From contig NZ_LZMH01000069.1 in assembly GCF_001673635.1 (NCBI RefSeq), positions 457,760-521,759 on the forward strand: a DNA stretch of 64,000 nucleotides. The letters run 5' to 3'. The first letter of the stretch is position 1. Each line of letters starts with the position of its first letter. The notes below the pieces were generated by a model. The model worked only from the letters and a program-made list of their open reading frames with translations. It did no database searches and was not told the DNA's origin. This DNA is from Mycobacterium asiaticum. Its GTDB lineage: Bacteria > Actinomycetota > Actinomycetes > Mycobacteriales > Mycobacteriaceae. This document shows, in pieces, positions 37,650 through 47,035 of this stretch. Position numbers and translations under genes: made by a program.

Positions 37650-38168
37650 ATGAGTCACCTCTCGCACGCGCTGCGTGGTATTACCACCGCCGCGCTCCTC
37701 AGTAGTTTCGCCTGCGTCGGCGCCGCCACCGCGTCCGCGGACCCGAGCGACACGCTAACCTCAACACTCTCGAAGGGCTACAGCTCCAGCAACTGCTCCT
37801 CGCAACCGGTTTCGGAAGTGCAGTCGGCATTTCCCACCGTCCAGGCCGTGCTGCAGTGCGGGCAGAACTCGGACAGCACCGGGCCCGCATCGGCAAAGTA
37901 CTTCCAATTTCCCAATAGCGCCGACCTGGCCAGCGCCTTCACCAAGCTGATCGGCAGCGACGAGCTGACCAACTGCGGGGACGCCAAGTCGCCGACCACA
38001 TGGCACCAGGGCAGCTCGACCGAGTCGGCCGGGCAGGTCGCTTGCGGCACCGATAGCGGTAAAGCCGAAGTCATCTGGACCACCGACGCCAAGAACGTGC
38101 TCGCCTTCGTTCGCGCAGCCGACGGCAACACCGGCGCGCTCTACCAGTGGTGGCGCACCAACGGCTGA
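37650..38168 (+). CDS. Secreted protein, second of a tandem pair
   Basis: A 172-residue paralogue of the preceding protein with its own signal peptide (cleavage likely after ATASA) and the same Cys pattern and conserved blocks listed there. The main difference is a longer loop between the first two conserved Cys blocks. Ribosome site AAGGAG 8 bases upstream. It ends 3 bases before the convergent SGNH gene. Confidence 0.85.
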   Translation: MSHLSHALRGITTAALLSSFACVGAATASADPSDTLTSTLSKGYSSSNCSSQPVSEVQSAFPTVQAVLQCGQNSDSTGPASAKYFQFPNSADLASAFTKLIGSDELTNCGDAKSPTTWHQGSSTESAGQVACGTDSGKAEVIWTTDAKNVLAFVRAADGNTGALYQWWRTNG

Positions 38169-38171
38169 GCC

Positions 38172-38924
38172 CTACAACTCGGCCAGGATCAAGTCGGCGA
38201 CCGCGCGCATGCCCGCACCGTTGGGGTGCAGCGGAGCCGGCCGAAACGGCAGCGGCACACCAGGTTTGGTGGTCCACGGCCGCTCTGACCACGCATGATG
38301 ATCGCGGCTGGCCGCCGCGGCGCGCACGACTTCGCAGTCGGTCGCCGCGGCGGCTTCGGCCGTTAGTCGCTCCAGCGTCGCAGCCACTCGCCGACCCAAC
38401 TCGGCGTGCCCGCGGTCCAGCGGCGGCGCGGCCTGGTCTGCGGGCGGCAGGATGGTCAGGTAATCGACGAACAGCACCCGGGCCTGCGGTGCACGCTGCC
38501 GGACCGCGCGACCCACCTCGCAGAGCGAGCCGAAAACCTCGGTCAGAGCATCCTCGCGCGCGTCGGCGTCGAGCAGTTCACCGGTGAGCCCGCCCAATAG
38601 GCGCCGCGCCAGCGCCGGCAATGACGCAGCCGTCAGCAACGGAACGTAGCCCACGTCGTTGCCGCCGATGGTGATGGTGACCAGCGTTTCTGATCCGTTC
38701 AGCGCGGTGATCTGGGGTGCCCTGCCGTGCTGACGATCGGTGAGGACGTGGGCGGTGGTGGCGCCGGAATAGGTGACGTCGGTCAGGTCCAGACCGGCGC
38801 GCTCGGCGACCAGATGCGGGTAATTGCGAGCGGATCTGCCCGCCCGCCACGGTGCGCCCGCCGCGCGCGGCCGGATGCCGGGACCCGCCGCCATCGAACT
38901 ACCCAGCGCGACATAGCGTCCCAT
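38172..38924 (-). CDS. SGNH-family hydrolase
   Basis: A 250-residue esterase-type protein with no signal peptide. Block I is ALGSSMAAGPG (GSS in place of the usual GDS), block III is IGGNDVG and block V is LHPNGAGM. The Asp normally three residues before the catalytic His is replaced (APLH), so a Ser-His dyad is implied. It overlaps thiG by one base (TGATG) and is thus the last gene of the thiO-thiS-thiG transcript; a link with thiamine is not known. Confidence 0.87.
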   Translation of the reverse strand: MGRYVALGSSMAAGPGIRPRAAGAPWRAGRSARNYPHLVAERAGLDLTDVTYSGATTAHVLTDRQHGRAPQITALNGSETLVTITIGGNDVGYVPLLTAASLPALARRLLGGLTGELLDADAREDALTEVFGSLCEVGRAVRQRAPQARVLFVDYLTILPPADQAAPPLDRGHAELGRRVAATLERLTAEAAAATDCEVVRAAAASRDHHAWSERPWTTKPGVPLPFRPAPLHPNGAGMRAVADLILAEL

Positions 38925-39682
38925 CAGCGAGAGGGACTGGACGCCTGCGCCCAGAAGCGCTTCGGGATGCGCCCGGCCCGCCGGGCCAGGTATCCGGCGG
39001 TGACCGCGGCCGCCATCGCGGCAGCCATGGCGGGCGGGTCGGCCGCGCGGGTGACCGCGGTGGCCAACAGCACGGCGTCACAACCCAATTCCATGGCCAG
39101 TGCGGCATCGCTGGCCGTGCCGATACCGGCATCCAGCACCACCGGAACCTCGGCGCGCGCCACGATCATCTCGATGTTGTGCGGGTTGGTGATTCCCAGT
39201 CCCGTGCCGATCGGCGCGCCCAGCGGCATCACCGCGGCGCAGCCGGCGTCCTCCAACCGTCGCGCCAGCGCTGGGTCGTCGTTGGTGTAGGGCAGCACCA
39301 CGAACCCGTCATCCACCAGTTGTTCGGCAGCTTTGACCAATTCCACAGCGTCGGGCAGCAGGGTGCGTTCGTCGGCGATCACTTCGAGCTTGACCCAATT
39401 GGTGCTCAACGCCTCCCGGGCCAGTTGCGCCGTCAACACCGCCTCGGCGGCGCTGCGGCAGCCGGCGGTGTTGGGCAGCGGCGTGATGCCGAGCCGGTTC
39501 AGCAGGTCGAGCAACCCGGTACCGCCCTCGGCGTCGACGCGGCGGATCGCCACGGTGGTCAGCTCGGTACCCGAGGCAACCAGCGCCTCCTCGAGCACCG
39601 CCAGGTTGGTCGCTCCCCCGGTGCCCATGATGAGCCGGGAGGCGAAGCTGCGGTCGGCGATAGTGAGTTTCGAATCAGCCAC
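38924..39682 (-). CDS. thiG: Thiazole synthase ThiG
   Basis: ThiG joins deoxyxylulose phosphate, dehydroglycine and ThiS-thiocarboxylate into the thiazole. 252 residues. Visible: RLIMGTGG at the start, TTVAIRRVD, NTAGCRSAAEAV, WVKLEVI (Lys forming the imine) and VPVVLDAGIGTASDAA phosphate-binding loop. It overlaps thiS by 8 bases and is followed by the SGNH gene. Confidence 0.97.
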   Translation of the reverse strand: MADSKLTIADRSFASRLIMGTGGATNLAVLEEALVASGTELTTVAIRRVDAEGGTGLLDLLNRLGITPLPNTAGCRSAAEAVLTAQLAREALSTNWVKLEVIADERTLLPDAVELVKAAEQLVDDGFVVLPYTNDDPALARRLEDAGCAAVMPLGAPIGTGLGITNPHNIEMIVARAEVPVVLDAGIGTASDAALAMELGCDAVLLATAVTRAADPPAMAAAMAAAVTAGYLARRAGRIPKRFWAQASSPSR

Positions 39683-39872
39683 CCTGCACCGCCGTCACTA
39701 TCTCGAGTTGTGCTCCATCGGAAAGCGTTGTGGCCCAATCGGACCGCGGCAACACGGTGGCGTCCAGCGCCACCGCGATGCCGCGATTCGGAAAACCCAT
39801 CGACTGCAGCAGCGTCGCTACGGTCGTCTGGTCGTCCACCTCGACCCGCTGCTCGTTCACCACCACGATCAC
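39675..39872 (-). CDS. thiS: Sulfur carrier protein ThiS
   Basis: A 65-residue ubiquitin-fold carrier ending in the required Gly-Gly (TAVQGG). GTG 39872 shares GTGA with the thiO stop and gives the start VIVVVNEQ known for mycobacterial ThiS. The C terminus is adenylated and thiocarboxylated by a ThiF/MoeB-type enzyme that is not in this window. Confidence 0.93.
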   Translation of the reverse strand: MIVVVNEQRVEVDDQTTVATLLQSMGFPNRGIAVALDATVLPRSDWATTLSDGAQLEIVTAVQGG

Positions 39873-40876
39873 GAGGACACTCCCACCGGAATCAGTTCGG
39901 ACACAATCTGCTCGGCGGTCCACGGCGCCAGCAGGAATCCCGATCGGCCGTGGCCGGTGGCCACCAGCGTCCGCTCGTCCAGTCGCTGCACGATCGGCAG
40001 GTTGTCCGGAGTCATCGGGCGCAGCCCGGCGGCGCACTCGGCCAGTTCGTATTCGCCGAGCGCCGGCAACACCGCGCACGCGTCGTCGAGCAGGTCACGT
40101 ATCCCCGACACCACCGGCGCGGTGTCGCGGCCGTGTTCGTACTGGGTGGCGCCGACCACCACACCGTCCGCGCGCGGGACCAGGTACACCTGCCGCCCGT
40201 GCACCCGCGCCCGAACCACTCGTTGCGGCAACGGCATACAGCCTTTTCGCCAGCGCAGCCGCAGCACCTCGCCCTTGACCGCCCGCACCGGCAGTCCCGG
40301 CCACAGACTCGGTGCGTCGATCCCGTTGGCGATCACTACCGTGTCGCCTTGCGCCGCGGCGATGTCGCGCACCGGCGGGGCGGACCGCACGCCGAGTCGG
40401 TCGCACTCGCGGCTCAACCCGGCCAGGACGCCGCGATTGTCCACCGCCAGCTCCGTGGGCGCCCGGAATCCTTGCCGAATGCCTTGCGCCAGCAGTGGTT
40501 CCACATCACGGGCGGCACTCTCCCACGCCACCGGATGACCCTGCCCACACAACCAGTCCGCCACGGTGTGCAGGTCGGCGACGTCGGCCCGGTCGACCCC
40601 CACCACCAGGGACTCGTGCGCCGTCACCACCTGCGGGTCCAGGCCGTCGAGGAAACCGCCCTCGCGCCACAGGCGCAGTGATTCCAGGCCCAGCCGCAGC
40701 AGGCCCTCTTCGCCGGGCCAGCCCTCGCTGTGCGGGGCCAGCATGCCGCCGGCGACCCAGGAGGCGCCCTGGTCGTCTCGACGGTGCAGGGTCACCGACA
40801 GGCCGGCCTGCGCGGCCCGACGGGCCACCGCCAGGCCGATGACGCCGCCGCCGATGACGGCCAACGAGTTCGGCAT
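39869..40876 (-). CDS. thiO: Glycine oxidase ThiO
   Basis: An FAD enzyme producing dehydroglycine for thiazole synthesis. 335 residues. VIGGGVIGLAVARRAAQAG is the dinucleotide-binding start; YLVPRADGVVVGATQYEHG and GLRPMTPDNLPI are typical DAO-family blocks. Start ATG is 4-5 bases after the closing stem of the TPP riboswitch, whose stem contains the AAGGGAG ribosome site. Confidence 0.95.
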   Translation of the reverse strand: MPNSLAVIGGGVIGLAVARRAAQAGLSVTLHRRDDQGASWVAGGMLAPHSEGWPGEEGLLRLGLESLRLWREGGFLDGLDPQVVTAHESLVVGVDRADVADLHTVADWLCGQGHPVAWESAARDVEPLLAQGIRQGFRAPTELAVDNRGVLAGLSRECDRLGVRSAPPVRDIAAAQGDTVVIANGIDAPSLWPGLPVRAVKGEVLRLRWRKGCMPLPQRVVRARVHGRQVYLVPRADGVVVGATQYEHGRDTAPVVSGIRDLLDDACAVLPALGEYELAECAAGLRPMTPDNLPIVQRLDERTLVATGHGRSGFLLAPWTAEQIVSELIPVGVSS

Positions 40877-40880
40877 CGTT

Positions 40881-40987
40881 CGCTCCCTTCGCCGGCATGA
40901 TCCGGATCAGGTGTGACGGTCAGGGCAGGTCCTCAACAAGAGGGTGTGCCCACTCTCAGCCCCGCTGGTCCCGGGACTCCCGTGTGT
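40881..40987 (-). promoter_or_regulatory. TPP riboswitch upstream of thiO
   Basis: On the minus strand the order is ACACGGGAGTCCC, GGGGCTGAGAGTG, ACACCTGATCCGG, ATCATGCCGG and CGAAGGGAG. The last forms stem P1 and contains the ribosome binding site, so the mechanism is again hiding of the site by TPP. The middle arm (P3) is longer than in the thiC switch, with a ~25-base variable loop. Confidence 0.95.
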
Positions 40988-41009
40988 CTATGTGTGTTCC
41001 TCCCGGTCC

Positions 41010-41027
41010 ACGCTAGCGCGCTAACGT
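41010..41027. promoter_or_regulatory. Divergent thiO/thiE promoter boxes
   Basis: Plus strand TAACGT at 41022-41027 ends 6 bases before the thiE GTG, fitting a leaderless transcript. Minus strand TAGCGT at 41015-41010 would start transcription about 12-20 bases ahead of the thiO riboswitch. The two -10 boxes are 6 bases apart, so polymerases would compete for the site. Confidence 0.55.
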
Positions 41028-41033
41028 CGCGGT

Positions 41034-41705
41034 GTGCAGCCTCCCCTAGCCCGCCTTGCCGCAGCACGGCTTTATCTGTGCACCGATGCCCGGCGGGAGC
41101 GCGGTGATTTGGCCGAGTTCGCCGACGCCGCGCTGGCCGGTGGGGTCGACATCATCCAGTTGCGCGACAAGGGTTCGGCCGGTGAGCAGCGGTTCGGCCC
41201 GCTGGAGGCGCTCGATGAGTTGGCGGCCTGCGAGATTCTGGCGGACGCCGCCCGCAGGCACGGCGCCCTGTTCGCGGTGAACGACCGCGCCGACATCGCC
41301 CGGGCGGCCGGCGCCGACGTGCTGCACCTGGGCCAAAACGACCTGCCGCTGCCCGTCGCGCGGGACATCGTGGGTCCGGACACCGTGCTGGGCCTGTCCA
41401 GTCACGACCGGGACCAGGCGGCGCGGGCGGCCGCCGCCGAAGCCGACTACTTCTGCGTCGGGCCGTGCTGGCCCACCCCCACCAAGCCGGGGCGGCCGGC
41501 GCCCGGCCTGGACCTGGTACGTGCCGCCGCCGCGCTGGGCACCGAAAAGCCCTGGTTCGCGATCGGGGGCATCGACACCTCGCGGCTGCCGGAGGTGCTC
41601 GAAGCCGGGGCCCGGCGCGTGGTCGTGGTGCGTGCGATCACGGCGGCCAAGGATCCCCGGGCGGCGGCGGCCGAACTCAGTTCGGCGCTTGCAACAGTGC
41701 GCTGA
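41034..41705 (+). CDS. thiE: Thiamine-phosphate synthase ThiE
   Basis: ThiE couples HMP-pyrophosphate and thiazole phosphate. 223 residues, TIM barrel: RLYLCTDA, IIQLRDKGS (phosphate Lys), FAVNDRADIA, VLHLGQND, GLSSHD and AIGGID. The start is GTG. It is separated from the riboswitch-controlled thiO and has no TPP switch of its own. The last 29 bases overlap mutT3 in the opposite sense. Confidence 0.95.
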   Translation: MQPPLARLAAARLYLCTDARRERGDLAEFADAALAGGVDIIQLRDKGSAGEQRFGPLEALDELAACEILADAARRHGALFAVNDRADIARAAGADVLHLGQNDLPLPVARDIVGPDTVLGLSSHDRDQAARAAAAEADYFCVGPCWPTPTKPGRPAPGLDLVRAAAALGTEKPWFAIGGIDTSRLPEVLEAGARRVVVVRAITAAKDPRAAAAELSSALATVR

Positions 41706-42339
41706 TGTGCTGGCTGAGCTCCGACGCCTCCTGGTCGACGGCGCCCGGCATGCACCAGTAGAACTTCGTGCCGTGCTCGACGGTGCGGGGCACGTCGTCG
41801 TGCTCGGCCACGGTGACCGCCGTGGTGCGCAGGCGCTCCCAGCTGGCCGCGAATCCGGGATGCAGAGGCAGGCCGGCGACTTCGTCCTCACCGACCCAGC
41901 GCAGTTCCGCGCTTTCCCCGTTGGGCACGGTGTCCAGCATCTCGTCGGCGTCGGCGACGACGGTCGTGTAGCTCCAGCGGGCGCCGCCCATCCCCGCGAC
42001 CTCGGCGGTGACCAGGGTCGCCCGCACGGTGACCCGCTGCGCGTCCAGCCCCGCCTCTTCGTGGGCTTCGCGCACCGCGGTCTGCTCGGGAGTCTCATGG
42101 CTGTCCCGCGCACCGCCGGGCAACCCCCAGGTTCCGCCCTGGTGGCTCCACACCGCCCGGTGCTGCAGCAGGACCGCCGGGGTGCCGTCCGGTCGGGGGG
42201 CCCGCAACAACAGCCCGGCCGCGCCGAATCTGCCCCAGTAATGCGCGCCGCGCTTGGAGATCACCCATCCGTCGCCGTCGCCCCGCACGGATTCAGGATA
42301 TGCAGCTTCCAAGAGTCGGCGTGCTGAACCCGCGGGCAA
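41677..42339 (-). CDS. mutT3: Nudix hydrolase MutT3
   Basis: A 220-residue nudix enzyme. The box G-x5-E-x7-REUxEExGU is complete: GGARDSHETPEQTAVREAHEEAG. Substrates of the group are oxidised or other nucleoside di/triphosphates; in M. tuberculosis the orthologue is named MutT3. It is convergent with thiE and divergent from glnX. Confidence 0.92.
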   Translation of the reverse strand: MPAGSARRLLEAAYPESVRGDGDGWVISKRGAHYWGRFGAAGLLLRAPRPDGTPAVLLQHRAVWSHQGGTWGLPGGARDSHETPEQTAVREAHEEAGLDAQRVTVRATLVTAEVAGMGGARWSYTTVVADADEMLDTVPNGESAELRWVGEDEVAGLPLHPGFAASWERLRTTAVTVAEHDDVPRTVEHGTKFYWCMPGAVDQEASELSQHISALLQAPN

Positions 42340-42431
42340 TTGGCTCCGCCTCCCCCCATCCGTCGGCTCTTGCTCTTAGAATTTGCTTATACGGGTTCGT
42401 AAAATGGCCGAAAGATGAGGGCTGAGCAAAC

Positions 42432-43751
42432 GTGACGGTTGAGCTGGCGCACCCGTCGACCGAGCCACTGGGATCGCGCTCGCCCGCCGAACCGGCTCAT
42501 CCGCGCTGGTGGTTCATCTCTACGACGCCCGGCCGGATCCTGACCATCGGAATCGTGCTGGCCGCGTTGGGCGTCTCGAGCGCCTTCGCCACCTCGACCA
42601 CCATCAACCACCGACAGCAGGTGCTGACCACGGTGCTCGAGCACACCGAGCCGTTGTCGTTCGCGGCCGGACAGCTTTACACGGCGCTGTCGGTAGCCGA
42701 TGCCGCCGCGGCCACCGCGTTCATCGCCCAGGCCGAACCGCGGGCGGTCCGGCTCCGCTACGAGCAGGCCATCACCGACGCCTCGGTGGCGGTGACCCGG
42801 GCCTCCAGCGGGTTGACCGACGAATCGCTGGTGCAGCTGCTCGGCCAGATCAACGCGGAACTGGCCGTGTACACCGGGCTGGTGGAGATAGCCCGCACCA
42901 ACAACCGAGCGGGCAACCCGGTGGGTTCGTCGTATCTGTCGGAGGCCTCAGGCCTGATGCAGAACACGATCCTGCCCAACGCGCAGCGGCTTTACCAGGC
43001 GACGTCGGCGCGGGTGGACAGCGAGACCACGGCATCCACCCAGATCCCGGCTCCGGTGATCCTCGTCGTGGCCACCACCGTGGTGTTCGGCGCCTTCTCC
43101 CATCGCTGGCTGGCCCGGCGCACCCGGCGTCGCATCAACCCCGGCCTGGTGGTGGGTGGTCTCGGTATCCTCATCATGGTGGTGTGGGTGGGGACGGCGC
43201 TGACGATCTCGACGACGGCCAGCCGTAGTGCGAAGGACACCGCGGCCGAGTCGTTGAAGACCGTTACGAATCTGGCCATCACCGCCCAGCAGGCGCGCGC
43301 GGACGAGACACTGTCGTTGATCCGGCGCGGCGACGAAGAGGTGCGCAAGCAGGCCTTCTACCAGCGCATCGACGCCATGCACCGCCAGCTGGACGCCTAC
43401 ATGGCCCGCGACGACGCGGTCGACAAGCCCGATCTGCAGGGCGCCGGGCAGCTGCTGATCCGCTGGCAGCAGGCCAACGACCGGATCAACGCCTTCATCT
43501 CGGTCGGCAACTACCGCGCGGCCACCCAGGTGGCCCTCGGCAAGGGCGAGGACGACTCCACCCCGGCGTTCGACAAGCTCGACGAAGCGCTGACCAAGAC
43601 CATCGAGCAAAGCCGCAACCATCTGCGTAACGACGTGCTGAACGCCAAGCGCGGACTGGCCGGGGCACAGGTCGGCGCCGTGGTGCTCAGCCTCGGTGCC
43701 GCGATTGCGGTCGCCCTGGGCCTGTGGCCCCGGCTGAAAGAGTATCGGTGA
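42432..43751 (+). CDS. glnX: Transmembrane sensor GlnX
   Basis: A 439-residue membrane protein with four transmembrane helices (about residues 36-55, 205-220, 230-252 and 412-432) and two external all-helical, coiled-coil-like domains. In M. tuberculosis Rv0412c (GlnX) passes the amino-acid signal from GlnH to PknG. GTG start at 42432. It overlaps glnH by TGATG, so the three-gene relay is translated in tandem. Confidence 0.9.
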   Translation: MTVELAHPSTEPLGSRSPAEPAHPRWWFISTTPGRILTIGIVLAALGVSSAFATSTTINHRQQVLTTVLEHTEPLSFAAGQLYTALSVADAAAATAFIAQAEPRAVRLRYEQAITDASVAVTRASSGLTDESLVQLLGQINAELAVYTGLVEIARTNNRAGNPVGSSYLSEASGLMQNTILPNAQRLYQATSARVDSETTASTQIPAPVILVVATTVVFGAFSHRWLARRTRRRINPGLVVGGLGILIMVVWVGTALTISTTASRSAKDTAAESLKTVTNLAITAQQARADETLSLIRRGDEEVRKQAFYQRIDAMHRQLDAYMARDDAVDKPDLQGAGQLLIRWQQANDRINAFISVGNYRAATQVALGKGEDDSTPAFDKLDEALTKTIEQSRNHLRNDVLNAKRGLAGAQVGAVVLSLGAAIAVALGLWPRLKEYR

Positions 43752-44728
43752 TGAAGCGGGCGTCCCGACTCCGGCGGGCCGCCGGGTTGCTCGGCGTCGC
43801 GGCCCTGCTGGCCGGTTGCGGCCACTCCGAACCGCTCAAGGCCGAGGTGACGCCGACGCTGCCGCAGCCGACCCCGGTCGGCATGGAGGTGCTGCCGGTC
43901 GAGGCGCCGCTGCCGGCCAACACCACCGGACAGGACTGTAATCCCACCGCGAGCCTGCGCCCGTTCCCGAACAAGGCCGACGCCGACGCCGCGGTCGCCA
44001 ACATCCGCAGCCGCGGCCGGCTGATCGTCGGCCTCGACATCGGCAGCAATCTGTTCAGCTTCCGCGACCCCATCACCGGTGAGATCACCGGATTCGACGT
44101 CGACATCGCCGGCGAGGTGGCCCGGGACATCTTCGGCGGCCCCAACCATGTCGAATACCGCATTCTGTCGGCCGACGAACGCATCACGGCTCTGCAGCGA
44201 TCGCAGGTCGACGTCGTGGTCAAGACCATGACCATCACCTGCGAACGCCGCAAGCTGGTGAACTTCTCCACCGTCTACCTCGACGCCAACCAGCGCATCC
44301 TGGCCCCGCGCGACTCGAGCATCGCGAAGGTGGCCGACCTGTCCGGCAAGCGCGTGTGCGTGGCGCGCGGCACCACCTCGCTGCAACGGATCCGCGAAAT
44401 CGCACCGCCGGCGATCATCGTCTCGGTGGTGAATTGGGCGGACTGCCTGGTGGCGATGCAGCAGCGCCAGATCGACGCGGTGAGCACCGACGACTCGATC
44501 CTGGCCGGGCTGGTGGAGGAGGATCCGTACCTACACATCGTCGGTCCGAACATGGCCACCCAGCCGTACGGCATCGGGATCAACCTGGACAACACCGGGC
44601 TGGTCCGGTTCGTCAACGGCACCCTGGAACGCATCCGCACCGACGGGACCTGGAACACGTTGTACCGCAAGTGGTTGACGGTGCTCGGGCCCGCGCCGCT
44701 ACCGCCGCAGCCGAGGTATCTGGACTGA
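43751..44728 (+). CDS. glnH: Amino-acid-binding lipoprotein GlnH
   Basis: A 325-residue periplasmic binding protein (SBP family 3) with lipobox LLAGC near residue 20. LIVGLDIGSNLFSF opens the ligand domain; DVVVKTMTITCERR and VARGTTSLQRI are typical ligand loops. It binds Asp/Glu-type amino acids in M. tuberculosis. No ABC permease is adjacent: its partner here is GlnX, not a transporter. TGATG overlaps on both sides. Confidence 0.94.
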   Translation: MKRASRLRRAAGLLGVAALLAGCGHSEPLKAEVTPTLPQPTPVGMEVLPVEAPLPANTTGQDCNPTASLRPFPNKADADAAVANIRSRGRLIVGLDIGSNLFSFRDPITGEITGFDVDIAGEVARDIFGGPNHVEYRILSADERITALQRSQVDVVVKTMTITCERRKLVNFSTVYLDANQRILAPRDSSIAKVADLSGKRVCVARGTTSLQRIREIAPPAIIVSVVNWADCLVAMQQRQIDAVSTDDSILAGLVEEDPYLHIVGPNMATQPYGIGINLDNTGLVRFVNGTLERIRTDGTWNTLYRKWLTVLGPAPLPPQPRYLD

Positions 44729-47034
44729 TGGCCAAACCCCCCAAAGCGGATCAGCAGAACGAACTGACCCCGACCGAACAGGACGACTCGGCCGGCGGCC
44801 AGGCGGCCGACGTGCAGACCGGCGCGACGGCGACCACGGGCAGCCGACCGCAGGCCACGCAGGCGCTGTTCCGGCCGGATTTCGACGACGAGGACGACGA
44901 CGACTTCTCCATCTCGCTGGGCAACCTCGAAACCCAGCCGCAGGAGCGGATGCCGGGGGCGACGAGAGCGCTTCCCGCGGTCCGGCGCCTCGGTGGTGGC
45001 CTGGTAGAGATCCCGCGGGTTCCCGACATCGACCCGCTCAAGGCCCTGATGACCAATCCGGTTGTGCCGGAATCGAAACGGTTTTGCTGGAATTGCGGCC
45101 GGCCGGTCGGCCGGTCGACCGCCGACAAGGGCACCAAAGGATCTAAAGAGGGCTGGTGCCCGTACTGCGGCAGTCCGTATTCCTTTGTGCCGCAGCTCAG
45201 TCCGGGTGACCTGATCGCCAACCAGTACGAGGTCAAGGGCTGCATCGCACACGGCGGCCTGGGCTGGGTGTATCTCGCCGTGGACCACAACGTCAACGAC
45301 CGTCCGGTCGTGCTCAAAGGCCTGGTGCACTCCGGCGACGCGGAGGCGCAGGCCATCGCGATGGCCGAACGGCAGTTCCTGGCCGAGGTCGTGCACCCCT
45401 CGATCGTGCAGATCTTCAATTTCGTCGAACACAACGACAAGCACGGTGACCCGGTCGGGTACATCGTCATGGAGTACATCGGCGGGCAGTCGCTCAAGCG
45501 CGGTAAGGGCGAAAAGTTGCGGGTTGCCGAAGCGATCGCCTACATCCTGGAGATCCTGCCCGCGCTGAGCTATCTGCATTCCATCGGTTTGGTCTACAAC
45601 GACCTGAAGCCGGAGAACATCATGCTCACCGAGGAGCAGCTGAAGCTCATCGACCTGGGCGCTGTGTCGCGGATCAACTCGTTCGGCTACCTCTACGGCA
45701 CGCCCGGCTACCAGGCGCCCGAGATCGTGCGCACCGGCCCGACGGTCGCCACCGACATCTACACCGTGGGACGCACGCTGGCGGCGTTGACGCTGGATCT
45801 GCGGACCCGCAACGGCCGCTACGTCGACGGGCTGCCCGACAGCGACCCGGTGCTGGCCAAGTACGACTCCTTCGGCCGGTTGCTGCGCCGCGCCATAGAC
45901 CCCGATCCGCGTCGGCGCTTCCGCAGCGCCGAGGAGATGTCCGCGCAGTTGATGGGCGTGCTGCGTGAGGTGGTCGCCCAGGACACCGGCGTCTCCCGGC
46001 CCGGCCTGTCCACCGTCTTCAGTCCCAGCCGTTCCACCTTCGGGGTGGACCTGCTGGTCGCCCACACCGACGTGTACCTGGACGGCCAGGTGCATTCGGA
46101 GAAGCTGACCGCCAAGGAGATCGTGACCGCACTGTCGGTACCGCTGGTGGATCCGGCCGACGTGGCCGCACCGGTGTTGCAGGCGACGGTGCTCTCCCAG
46201 CCGGTGCAGACGCTGGATTCGTTGCGGGCGGCGCGGCACGGATCGTTGGACGCCGAAGGCCTGGACCTGTCGGAGTCCGTCGAGCTGCCGCTGATGGAAG
46301 TGCGCGCACTGCTCGATCTGGGCGACGTCAGCAAGGCAACCCGCAAGCTCGACGACCTCGCCGAGCGCGTCGGCTGGCAGTGGCGGTTGATCTGGTACAA
46401 GGCCGTGGCCGAGTTGCTCACCGGCGACTACGACTCTGCCATCAAGCATTTCACCGAAGTGCTGGACACCTTCCCCGGCGAACTGGCGCCGAAACTGGCG
46501 CTGGCCGCCACCGCCGAGCTGGCCGGCAAGACCGACGAGCAAAACTTCTACCAGACGGTCTGGAACACCAACGACGGAGTGATCTCGGCGGCTTTCGGGT
46601 TGGCCAGAGCCCGTTCCGCACAAGGCGATCGCGAGGGTGCGGTGCAGACCCTGGACGAAGTACCGCCCACCTCAAGGCATTTCACCACTGCGCGGCTGAC
46701 CAGCGCGGTGACCCTGCTGTCCGGCCGCTCGCAGAGCGAGATCACCGAGGAGCAGATCCGCGACGCCGCCCGGCGGGTGGAGGCGCTGCCACCGACCGAG
46801 CCCCGGGTGTTGCAGATCCGCGCCCTGGTGCTGGGCGGGGCGATGGACTGGCTGCAGGACAACCAAAATAAAGCCAGCACCAACCACATTCTGGGTTTCC
46901 CGTTCACCGACCACGGCCTGCGGCTCGGTGTCGAGGCGTCGCTGCGCAAGCTGGCCCGGGTCGCCCCGACCCAGCGGCACCGCTACACGCTGGTCGACAT
47001 GGCCAACCAGGTACGGCCCACCAGCACGTTCTAG
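44728..47034 (+). CDS. pknG: Serine/threonine protein kinase PknG
   Basis: A 768-residue soluble kinase. Order: acidic N terminus with the regulatory phospho-Thr region; rubredoxin-like zinc/iron site (Cys120, Cys123, Cys144, Cys147); kinase domain with VAHGGLGWVYLA-like loop AHGGLGWVY, catalytic Lys197, YNDLKPENIM (no Arg before Asp) and DLGAV in place of DFG; and C-terminal TPR repeats (~430-768). It controls the TCA cycle through phosphorylation of GarA. Last gene of the glnX-glnH-pknG set. Confidence 0.97.
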   Translation: MAKPPKADQQNELTPTEQDDSAGGQAADVQTGATATTGSRPQATQALFRPDFDDEDDDDFSISLGNLETQPQERMPGATRALPAVRRLGGGLVEIPRVPDIDPLKALMTNPVVPESKRFCWNCGRPVGRSTADKGTKGSKEGWCPYCGSPYSFVPQLSPGDLIANQYEVKGCIAHGGLGWVYLAVDHNVNDRPVVLKGLVHSGDAEAQAIAMAERQFLAEVVHPSIVQIFNFVEHNDKHGDPVGYIVMEYIGGQSLKRGKGEKLRVAEAIAYILEILPALSYLHSIGLVYNDLKPENIMLTEEQLKLIDLGAVSRINSFGYLYGTPGYQAPEIVRTGPTVATDIYTVGRTLAALTLDLRTRNGRYVDGLPDSDPVLAKYDSFGRLLRRAIDPDPRRRFRSAEEMSAQLMGVLREVVAQDTGVSRPGLSTVFSPSRSTFGVDLLVAHTDVYLDGQVHSEKLTAKEIVTALSVPLVDPADVAAPVLQATVLSQPVQTLDSLRAARHGSLDAEGLDLSESVELPLMEVRALLDLGDVSKATRKLDDLAERVGWQWRLIWYKAVAELLTGDYDSAIKHFTEVLDTFPGELAPKLALAATAELAGKTDEQNFYQTVWNTNDGVISAAFGLARARSAQGDREGAVQTLDEVPPTSRHFTTARLTSAVTLLSGRSQSEITEEQIRDAARRVEALPPTEPRVLQIRALVLGGAMDWLQDNQNKASTNHILGFPFTDHGLRLGVEASLRKLARVAPTQRHRYTLVDMANQVRPTSTF

Positions 47035-47035
47035 G

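Noticed and set aside
44356..44727. Extended frame upstream of pknG
   Set aside because: It overlaps glnH in another frame; the TGATG junction at 44726-44730 and the length of PknG support the start at 44728.
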